Assembly: GCA_964545715.1 (NCBI GenBank)
Contig: CAZJHX010000098.1
Coordinates: 1-38,334, forward strand
Length of the DNA: 38,334 nt
DNA from: CAZJHX01 sp964545715
GTDB taxonomy: Bacteria; Myxococcota_A; UBA9042; GCA-2863065
Direction of reading: 5' to 3'
Part shown: positions 8,524 to 14,939 of the stretch, one piece after another
Layout: the number at the start of each line of letters is the position of its first letter
Position numbering within the stretch: the stretch's first letter is position 1
The notes under the pieces: generated by a model
The model's input: the letters and a program-made list of their open reading frames with translations, nothing else
Told to the model about the DNA's origin: nothing
Database searches by the model: none
Program-made: the position numbers and the translations under genes

Positions 8524-9350
8524 CGGCGCTGATCCTGGCGTGGGCGGGGGCCGCGATGGTGGCGTCCGGTGTGGTGGCGTACTGGGCCTATACCCTGGGC
8601 GGGGTCGGCGCGCTGGCCCCGCTGCTGAGGCGCAAGCGGCAGTTGCTGACGGTCTCGGGCATCGTCATCGCGGGCTTCGGGTTGCTCGGTCATGGCGTCT
8701 CGGTGGCGGCGTTGCTGCCGATCGCGGTAGCTGGCTCCCTCTTTGGATACGCCGAGCGCCGGCAGTGGTTGTTTCCGGCTACTGCGCCTCGGTTTTCGGT
8801 GCAGGACGGCGCCTTGGACCCGGCTGCGCTGGTGGCCGTGCTGCCCGACGGGGGCGCGGTTCCCGTGCGGTGGGCCGGCAAGAAGCGCACGATTCGCATC
8901 GGCGACAGTCTGCTGGTGCACTGCGGCCTGGCGCGCTCCCTGACGCTGTTTGAGGCGCCGCCGGACCCGATCGCTGCGGTGCTGCCGCATCCCACCGGCT
9001 TCTGGATCGGCACCGCCGCACAGACCTGGGACGGGGTCGACGGCACGGCTGAGGGAGGGTCGCCGCTCGTGCGCAAGCCGCTTGGTTTGTGCACGGCTGG
9101 AGCGTGGCGTGCCGAGTATCCGGAGGCGTCCTGGTACGGCCCGGCCGACGGCGAGCCGCTGCCGCCCGATAGTCACCGCACGCCGTTGGTGCCGGGTGCG
9201 CGTGGCGTCCAGGATCCCCTGGCGTGGGGACGGGTCCAAAGCGAGCGCTGGACCGAAGCCGATACCGACGTTTGTCCCGCGCAGACTCAATCGCCCGTGT
9301 ACTACCTGGGGCGGTGGGCAGCGTTGCGGCGCGGACTGCTCAACTGCTAA
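8520..9350 (+). CDS. Membrane protein with diverged DUF3179-like domain
   Basis: A 276-residue protein with GTG start overlapping the upstream TGA by 4 nt. It has hydrophobic N-terminal segments at about 5-25 and 41-76, then a soluble domain. That domain has traits reminiscent of DUF3179: LDPAALVAVLPDGGAVPVRW, then LLVHCGLARSLTLF where DUF3179 has VTYCPLCGS, a W-x-x-x-x-G-x-A segment (170-177), and GAWRAEYPEASW (194-205), like the family's WAEWRARHPD. The second Cys of the usual CPLC is missing. The similarity is judged by eye and may be wrong; a profile search would decide. The function of DUF3179 is unknown. Confidence 0.6.
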   Translation: MTALILAWAGAAMVASGVVAYWAYTLGGVGALAPLLRRKRQLLTVSGIVIAGFGLLGHGVSVAALLPIAVAGSLFGYAERRQWLFPATAPRFSVQDGALDPAALVAVLPDGGAVPVRWAGKKRTIRIGDSLLVHCGLARSLTLFEAPPDPIAAVLPHPTGFWIGTAAQTWDGVDGTAEGGSPLVRKPLGLCTAGAWRAEYPEASWYGPADGEPLPPDSHRTPLVPGARGVQDPLAWGRVQSERWTEADTDVCPAQTQSPVYYLGRWAALRRGLLNC

Positions 9351-9388
9351 GCTCTCCCGAGACATCAAACAGAGATTAGGGGGCATCG

Positions 9389-11080
9389 ATGGGGCGCAAG
9401 CTCACGATAGCGTTGGGTATCCTCGCGCTCACCGCCTGCAGCAGCGGTGGCGGTAAGGGCGGTGGCGGCGGGTCCGGCAGCGGCTCCGGCAGCGGGACGT
9501 CGGGCAACACCGGCGGCGACTTCACAGGCGCCAAGGGTGTGGTCAAAGACATTACGGGCAGCCCTATCGAAGGCGTGTTCGTGAATCTGGTCCAGGGCGA
9601 CGGCGACTATGTCGACACCGACGCGCAGGGCGCCTTCTCCCTGCCGTTTGCGGCCATGGACGACGTCACGCTGGCGGTCAGCAAGTCGGGCTACGTCTCG
9701 GTGCAGCGGGTCATTGACATCAAGAGCTCGGGCACGACCTTCATCGAGGTGACGCTGGCCCCGGAGTCGGAGCCTCAGCCCCTGGATGCGGCGGCAGGCG
9801 GGACCGTAGAGGTCGGGGGCGCGTCGATGACCGCGCAGGCCAATGTGTTTGCCACCAAGGCCGGCGAGGCGTTTGTGGGGACGGTTGCGGTGACCCTGAC
9901 GCACCTGGACGCGGCCGATCCGGCGCAGCTGGCGGCGGCCCCGGCGGCGTTGGATGACGCTCGCAACGCGGCTAACGAGCCTGTCGCGCTGGAGTCTTTC
10001 GGCATGATCAACGTGGACATCGAGGATCAGCTGACCGGCGACAACCTGGACATCGCCGACGGTCAGACCGTAATGCTGCGCTTTCCGGTGCCGTCCAATG
10101 TGACGAACCCGCCCGAGACGATTCCCCTGTGGAACGCCGAGTGGACGACGTGGCGCGAGGAGGGCATGGCGGTGCTCAACAAGGACCTCAACGTCTATGA
10201 GGGCGAGGTGTCACACTTCTCGACCTGGAACTGCGACAAGCCGCTGACGGCGACTTGCATCAAGGGCGTGGCGCTGGACGACAGCGGCAAGCCGGTGCCG
10301 GGCGCGTTCGTGGTGGCGTCGGGCATCGACTACAACGGGTCGAGCAGCGCAGTGGCGGGTGACGACGGCGTCTTCTGCGTCGCGGTGCGACAGAACTCCA
10401 AGGTGAATGTCAAGGTCTACGGCGTCGATGGCGTGGCCGTGCCGAGGGAGGTCGATAGCGGGTCCGAGGGCACGGAGGTGCCGCCCCAATGTGATGATGA
10501 GCGCTGCCTGGACGCCGGAAGCTGGACCGTCAAGGGTGGCGGAGGCGGCGGTGGCACAGGGACCGGGACAGGGACGGGCACCGGAGGCGGCGGCGACCCC
10601 ACCATCGCCTGCAACATCTTGAAAGGGCTGGACCCGTGCATCGACGGGCTGGCGAAGATCTTCACCTGCTACTACGACAACGGCGAGTGCGATCTGGAGG
10701 ACGGCAAGCTCAAGTTTACCGGCTCCAACGGCCAGCTGTGCGGCACCGCCACGTTTGACCTCACCGGCAACAACTCGGATGTCACCTACCAGAACGCGTC
10801 CAACCAGACCTGGGTGCTGAAAGACGCTACGGGCGACAGCGCCGACGTCACGGTGATCTGCCCCGGTAACAAAGAGGTGATCATCACCGAGGATCAGAAG
10901 GAGGCGGTCAAGGCCTGCTACGAGCTGGAAAGCGACAACGGGGGCGCGTGCTTCGACAACAGCGACCTCGGGGGCAACCCGTGCACGTCAAAGGCCGACT
11001 GCAAGAACGATCAGGTGTGCTGTGAATACAGTCCGGAGCTCAAGTTCTGCACGATTCAGCAGGCGTGCCCCCAACAATAG
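9389..11080 (+). CDS. Lipoprotein with carboxypeptidase-regulatory-like domains and Cys-rich C-terminus
   Basis: A 563-residue predicted surface lipoprotein. MGRKLTIALGILALTAC is a clean type II signal peptide (lipobox LTAC, Cys17) and AGGGGG lies 7 nt upstream of the ATG. A Gly/Ser linker (about 18-48) precedes a carboxypeptidase-regulatory-like beta-sandwich (G-x-V-x-D-x-x-G-x-P-I-x-G-V, about 49-125). A middle beta domain follows (about 130-280), then a second such domain (about 287-365; ALDDSGKPVPGAFV). A Gly-Thr dipeptide linker leads to a C-terminal domain ending in a small Cys-rich knot (CTSKADCKNDQVCC). It probably binds or scaffolds other surface components. Its stop abuts the convergent small membrane protein gene with no spacer. 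Confidence 0.8.
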   Translation: MGRKLTIALGILALTACSSGGGKGGGGGSGSGSGSGTSGNTGGDFTGAKGVVKDITGSPIEGVFVNLVQGDGDYVDTDAQGAFSLPFAAMDDVTLAVSKSGYVSVQRVIDIKSSGTTFIEVTLAPESEPQPLDAAAGGTVEVGGASMTAQANVFATKAGEAFVGTVAVTLTHLDAADPAQLAAAPAALDDARNAANEPVALESFGMINVDIEDQLTGDNLDIADGQTVMLRFPVPSNVTNPPETIPLWNAEWTTWREEGMAVLNKDLNVYEGEVSHFSTWNCDKPLTATCIKGVALDDSGKPVPGAFVVASGIDYNGSSSAVAGDDGVFCVAVRQNSKVNVKVYGVDGVAVPREVDSGSEGTEVPPQCDDERCLDAGSWTVKGGGGGGGTGTGTGTGTGGGGDPTIACNILKGLDPCIDGLAKIFTCYYDNGECDLEDGKLKFTGSNGQLCGTATFDLTGNNSDVTYQNASNQTWVLKDATGDSADVTVICPGNKEVIITEDQKEAVKACYELESDNGGACFDNSDLGGNPCTSKADCKNDQVCCEYSPELKFCTIQQACPQQ

Positions 11081-11362
11081 CTACCAGCTGAGGGCGGCCA
11101 GGTCCGGATAGACCTCGTGCAGCTGCGGCGTCTCCATGTATCCGCCGTACTCCGCCAGCTCCGTGTTGGTAAAGGCGGGCTCGCCGATGGGAGCGGCCTT
11201 CTCGCCTCCCAACGCGATCGGTGTCTTCTGCTCGACCGAGGTCTTGACCTGGTCGACAAAGTCACCGACGCGATGCACCAACTCCTGTCCGCTTACGCCG
11301 GTCAGTTGAAGGATCAGCAGCGCCGTGATGCCCCAGAGGGCAACGTCTTTGATCGAGTCCAT
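11081..11362 (-). CDS. Small single-pass membrane protein
   Basis: A 93-residue protein with one N-terminal hydrophobic helix (about 6-24, IKDVALWGITALLILQLTG) and a polar C-terminal domain of about 65 residues with no recognised family. A good ribosome binding site (AGGGGA, 5-6 nt before ATG) and a candidate promoter directly upstream support expression. Its stop TAG immediately follows that of the convergent lipoprotein gene with zero spacing. The function is unknown. Confidence 0.7.
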   Translation of the reverse strand: MDSIKDVALWGITALLILQLTGVSGQELVHRVGDFVDQVKTSVEQKTPIALGGEKAAPIGEPAFTNTELAEYGGYMETPQLHEVYPDLAALSW

Positions 11363-11381
11363 ATGATTCCCCTGGACTCCG

Positions 11382-11410
11382 ATCCTACGAAATTAACTAT
11401 ACGTTGTAAA
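11382..11410 (-). promoter_or_regulatory. Candidate sigma70-type promoter for the small membrane protein
   Basis: On the - strand, TTTACA (11405-11410) is followed after exactly 17 nt by TAGGAT (11382-11387), with the ATG of the small gene about 20 nt further on. It lies in a short AT-rich gap that stands out from the GC-rich surroundings, just after the stop of the upstream glycine-rich gene. Confidence 0.4.
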
Positions 11411-11413
11411 TGA

Positions 11414-13000
11414 TTATTTATCGCCCCAGCTGATAACGACTCGTCCGGCCTTGCCGGCTCCACCTGTGCCCGAAGAGACCGCTGCACCGCCCACACCGAC
11501 CTGTCCAGCGTTGTCCGGGTCGCCTGAGTTGCCCGGATTGACGCCGGATCCCGGGGTCGTGGCGCCGCCGGCGCAGGACCCGCCCTGGCCGCCGCCCCCG
11601 CCGCCTTGACCTGCCGAGCTGCCGGAGCCACCACCTCCTCCTCCTCCGCCGCCGGTCAGGGATGCCGCGGTGCCGTTCTGGTTTGCGGCCTGGCCCTTGC
11701 CGGTTCCACCCGCGCCGTTGCCGGTGCAGCCATTGCCGCCGCTACCGCCGTTGCTGCTGAGCCCCCCGGCGCCGCCACCTCCGCCGCCGCCGGCGATCAC
11801 CCCCGTGGCGCCTGCGACCGTCACACTGCTCCGTCCACCTGCGCCGCCGCCGCTGCCGCCGTTAGAGCCCGCGCCGTCCGCCGCTCCGCCTTTTCCACCG
11901 CCCCCAAAGCCGCCGGCCGCGCCGCTTCCACCGCCCTGCGTCCCTCCGCCTCCGCCGCCGCCGACACTGACGTCCAGCGTCTGACCCGGTACCACGGTCA
12001 GGTTTCCCTTCACGAAGCCGGCGCCGCCGCCGATGCCGCTGGAGTGGCCGCCGTTTGAGGGGCCTCCCGCGCCGCCGCCCCCGCCCCAGGCTTTGACCGT
12101 GACGGCGAAGCAGCCCAGCGGCACTGTGAAGGACTGAATCTGCCCGGTGAAGTCGAACGTCTTGCTGCCGGCTGAGCAGGTCGACGCGGCGATGGGAGCG
12201 AAGCCCTCGGCCAGGCACACCTCGACCTTGTTGTCCTTGAAGCGCAGCGTCCCCAGCGTGGAGGCGTCGCACGCGCCTGTGAAGTCGCCCAGCTGGATGG
12301 CGCCGCACGCGGGCGTGCCGTCTGCGTTGACGCCCTTCATGATCTGACCGGCGCTGCAGGTCAGGCCGCTCAGGCCGAACGTGGTGCCGTCGTACGTGGT
12401 GTCCTTGTCGTCGACGCAGTTCGGTGAGCCGTCGTTCTGCACGCCCCGCATCACCTGTCCGGCGCCGCAAAGCAGGCCGCTGACGGCAAAGTCCTGGCCG
12501 GTGTAGATGGTGCCCTCGTCGTCGCCGCAGCCCCACGCGCCGCCGGTCAGCTTGAGAACCTGGCCGTCTTTGCAGCCCGCCAGAAACGACGTCATCTCGG
12601 GGGTGACGCACCCGGTGCAGGCCAGGGTCTCGGCCGACAGCGCGCTGAGCGCGGCCAGGCTCGGCGACATGGGGCTGCGCGGCAGGGGCGGATCATTGCC
12701 GACTTTGACCTCCAGCCAGAGGGCGTCGTGGTCCGCGAACAGACCGGCCGGTAGCGGCTCGACCAGGCCCAATCGCGTCGAGAAGACGCCGTTGAGCACG
12801 GTCACCTCGAACTGGATCTCGGTCCATACGGGCTCGCCGCCGGACTCGGTGGCAAAAATGCTGAAGCTGAGGATGAAGTCGCCGTCCACGGCGATATTGG
12901 CCAGGTTGGCCAGGCGCCCCTGCAGCTGCAGCTGGTTGGGTGGTGCAGCCTGGGCGGTCAGCGCTCCGAAGAGCAGCGCGGCTACGAGTAATGCCCTCAT
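11414..13000 (-). CDS. Secreted glycine-rich protein with tail-fibre-like N-terminal domain
   Basis: A 528-residue predicted secreted protein. The ATG at 13000 is chosen over the in-frame GTG at 13006 because GGAGG lies 5 nt before it. MRALLVAALLFGALTAQA is a signal peptide. Residues about 20-125 form the same N-terminal domain as the two large proteins at 14940 and 20912 (QGRLANLANIAVDGDF..., VWTE, LG, LW-LEV, ACTGC). Then come CSAGQ(V/I)M(R/K)GV repeats, a short beta region, and from about residue 295 a Gly-dominated domain (AWGGGGGAGG, PGQTLDVSVGGGGGGG) resembling the glycine-rich domain of ALK/LTK receptors and bacterial Gly-rich adhesins. It ends in a strand-like AGKAGRVVISWGDK. It probably has a structural role outside the cell. 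Confidence 0.8.
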   Translation of the reverse strand: MRALLVAALLFGALTAQAAPPNQLQLQGRLANLANIAVDGDFILSFSIFATESGGEPVWTEIQFEVTVLNGVFSTRLGLVEPLPAGLFADHDALWLEVKVGNDPPLPRSPMSPSLAALSALSAETLACTGCVTPEMTSFLAGCKDGQVLKLTGGAWGCGDDEGTIYTGQDFAVSGLLCGAGQVMRGVQNDGSPNCVDDKDTTYDGTTFGLSGLTCSAGQIMKGVNADGTPACGAIQLGDFTGACDASTLGTLRFKDNKVEVCLAEGFAPIAASTCSAGSKTFDFTGQIQSFTVPLGCFAVTVKAWGGGGGAGGPSNGGHSSGIGGGAGFVKGNLTVVPGQTLDVSVGGGGGGGTQGGGSGAAGGFGGGGKGGAADGAGSNGGSGGGAGGRSSVTVAGATGVIAGGGGGGGAGGLSSNGGSGGNGCTGNGAGGTGKGQAANQNGTAASLTGGGGGGGGGSGSSAGQGGGGGGQGGSCAGGATTPGSGVNPGNSGDPDNAGQVGVGGAAVSSGTGGAGKAGRVVISWGDK

Positions 13001-13048
13001 GCTCACCTCCGACGTGTGTTGTGCGCCGACGGTAGCAGATTGTGGCGC

Positions 13049-13252
13049 TCAGCTCTGCCCGGCGTCCTCGTCGCTCTCCGTGTGGCTGCCCTTGGGGATC
13101 ACATGGCCCGGGTAATAGCCGGGAGAGATGGTCACGCCGCGCGGCAGGGATCGGGCGCCGCCCTCGCTGTACTCCGCCAGCAGCGCCGCCGGGGCTGGGG
13201 GAGCGGCCGCGACGCCGGTGGTGGCGGGGTTGTCGGTGGGCATCTGCCCCAC
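13049..13252 (-). CDS. Possible small hypothetical protein
   Basis: An open frame of up to 67 codons directly after the MscS stop codon and in the same frame. GTG at 13252 or ATG at 13243 could start it; GGGG lies just before the ATG. The product has no signal peptide or membrane helix: an Ala/Pro-rich N-terminus, then GVTISPGYYPGHVIPKGSH and an acidic tail. It could be translated by reinitiation after the channel gene. It might also be just a noncoding 3' region with an open frame, since GC-rich DNA makes chance frames. Confidence 0.4.
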   Translation of the reverse strand: MGQMPTDNPATTGVAAAPPAPAALLAEYSEGGARSLPRGVTISPGYYPGHVIPKGSHTESDEDAGQS

Positions 13253-14782
13253 TTACCGCGAGGGGGTGGGGAAGGCGAAGCTGACGCCCAGGTCCTGGGC
13301 CAGCCTCAAGATGGCCAGGTTCAGGTTCGTGCGCGCCTTCAGCTCGGCGTTCCAGTCCGGCACGTCCATGAAGCAGTAGATCATGATGTTCAGCTCGCTT
13401 TGGCCGAAGCTGTGGAACTCCACCATGTAGAAGTCTTTTCGCATGCCCTCGGTGCTGGCGATTATGGCGCGCACGCCCTCGCAGAAGGCCTGCACCTTGG
13501 CGGGAGGCGTGTCGTACGTCAGACCCAACGACGTCTTGTACCGGCGGTAGCGCCGCAGCCCCATGTTGTCGACGGCGGAGTTGGTGACCAGCATGTTGGG
13601 CAGCGTGATCAGCGAGTTGTAGAAGGTGCGGATGCGGGTCGTGCGAAAGCCGACCTCCTCAACGCTGCCCTCGACGTTGGAGCCGATGATGATCCAGTCG
13701 CCGATCTGAAACGGCTTGTCGATGAAGATCATCAGGGAGCCGAAGAGGTTGGCCACGGTGTCCTTGGCCGCCAGCGCGAAGGCGAGACCGCCGATGCCGA
13801 CGCCCGCAAGCAATGAGCCGACATCGACCTGCAGGTTCTGCAGCACGAAAATTCCGCCGACGATGGCCAGGAACAGCTTGAGTGACTTGCGGATGAGCGG
13901 GACGACCTGATCGTCCAGCTTGGACTCGGTGGCCTCGGCGCGGTCGGCCATGTAGTCGGTGAGCACGTCCACCAGGCGATAGCCGAGCCAGACGATCGAG
14001 ACCGCGGCCAGCACGCGCGCGGCCAGCACGGCGATCTTGTTGACGCCGACGGGAAACTGCAGCGCCGGGAAGCCGATGGCGACGATGGCCGCGACCACCA
14101 GCGCGCCGATGGGATCGTCGGACAGCGTGATGATCGAGTCGACCCACTTGGCCTTGACCTGCTTTGTGAACTTGTGGACCCAGCGACCGAAGATGTAGAG
14201 CACCAGTCGCCGCGCCGCCATCGCGACAAACGCGAGCACCAACAGGGCCAGAAGCTGCCACAGCTGGATGCCGAGGAGCCGGGCGCGCAGCCATGACGGC
14301 ATGGACTCGACCACGTCGTCGAGGTTCACGCGGAAGGTCTGATGATAGAGGGTGGTCACGCTGTCGCGGGAGATGCTGGTGAGCAGCCAGCGCCCGTCCG
14401 CGTTGCGCTCCCAGGTCATGCCCGGCAGGTCGTCCGGGAAGAGCGAGTAGCGGTGCTTGTCGTCCTTGTCCTTGTAGTCCTTGTCGTTGGGGATGTCCTC
14501 CAGGACGACGTAAAGGCCGCGGGCATCCAGGATCTTCTTGAGGCGGATGGCGACTTTCGGCGCTTCGACCGCCGGGCTCTCCATGCCTTCGCGGTCGATG
14601 CAGGCGGCCGCCCGACCCGGATTATTGCGGTCGTCGTCCTGCAGATAGACCAGCAGCGTGTAGATCGCGCCGCGTGGGCTGTCACAGGAGGCGCCCTCGA
14701 CCGCGGTCGCAGCGGGGGAAGCGAGCAGCGTGCTGGTCAGCAGTGCTGCGATCAGCCAGGTTGCAGGTCGGGTTGTCATCAT
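13253..14782 (-). CDS. MscS-family mechanosensitive ion channel with periplasmic N-terminal domain
   Basis: A 509-residue small-conductance mechanosensitive channel that opens under membrane tension to release solutes. ATG at 14782 is chosen: GAGGAG lies 4 nt upstream and the product then starts with a signal peptide (about 1-27). Residues about 28-165 form a soluble extracytoplasmic domain, followed by membrane segments near 172-190, 225-243, 250-272 and 300-317. The pore helix TM3 and start of the beta domain are unmistakable (GVGIGGLAFALAAKD..., 327-341; NLFGSLMIFIDKPFQIGDWI, 345-364), then the alpha/beta cytoplasmic cage. It is longer than E. coli MscS (286 residues) because of the N-terminal domain. 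Confidence 0.93.
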   Translation of the reverse strand: MMTTRPATWLIAALLTSTLLASPAATAVEGASCDSPRGAIYTLLVYLQDDDRNNPGRAAACIDREGMESPAVEAPKVAIRLKKILDARGLYVVLEDIPNDKDYKDKDDKHRYSLFPDDLPGMTWERNADGRWLLTSISRDSVTTLYHQTFRVNLDDVVESMPSWLRARLLGIQLWQLLALLVLAFVAMAARRLVLYIFGRWVHKFTKQVKAKWVDSIITLSDDPIGALVVAAIVAIGFPALQFPVGVNKIAVLAARVLAAVSIVWLGYRLVDVLTDYMADRAEATESKLDDQVVPLIRKSLKLFLAIVGGIFVLQNLQVDVGSLLAGVGIGGLAFALAAKDTVANLFGSLMIFIDKPFQIGDWIIIGSNVEGSVEEVGFRTTRIRTFYNSLITLPNMLVTNSAVDNMGLRRYRRYKTSLGLTYDTPPAKVQAFCEGVRAIIASTEGMRKDFYMVEFHSFGQSELNIMIYCFMDVPDWNAELKARTNLNLAILRLAQDLGVSFAFPTPSR

Positions 14783-14885
14783 CCGTCTCCTCACGTGGAC
14801 TGCGGACCATAGGTTGAGGGGGTCCGGGAGGCAAGTAGCAATGTGCGCCCCATCAGTATCGGCCTCCTTGCTCCTTGTTTGCTGT

Positions 14886-14932
14886 AAAGCGAATCGGGTA
14901 AGCTGCTGAGCGCAAACTGACTACAAAGCGAA
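14886..14932. repeat. Pair of direct repeats upstream of the five-gene surface operon
   Basis: AAAGCGAA occurs at 14886-14893 and again at 14925-14932, 39 bp apart, in the 157-bp gap between the divergent MscS and surface-protein genes. Both copies sit just upstream of the operon's first ATG (14940), which lacks an obvious Shine-Dalgarno sequence. They could be operator half-sites. The rest of the gap shows no convincing promoter. Confidence 0.25.
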
Positions 14933-14939
14933 CACGTTT

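Noticed and set aside
7293..9386. 697-codon - strand frame opposite the flavoprotein and its neighbour
   Set aside because: The + strand has two nucleotide-binding motifs and coupled genes; the - strand product is low-complexity.
11450..12100. GGC/GCC-rich repeats considered as a non-coding satellite
   Set aside because: They keep one reading frame within a gene that has a signal peptide and a related N-terminal domain.
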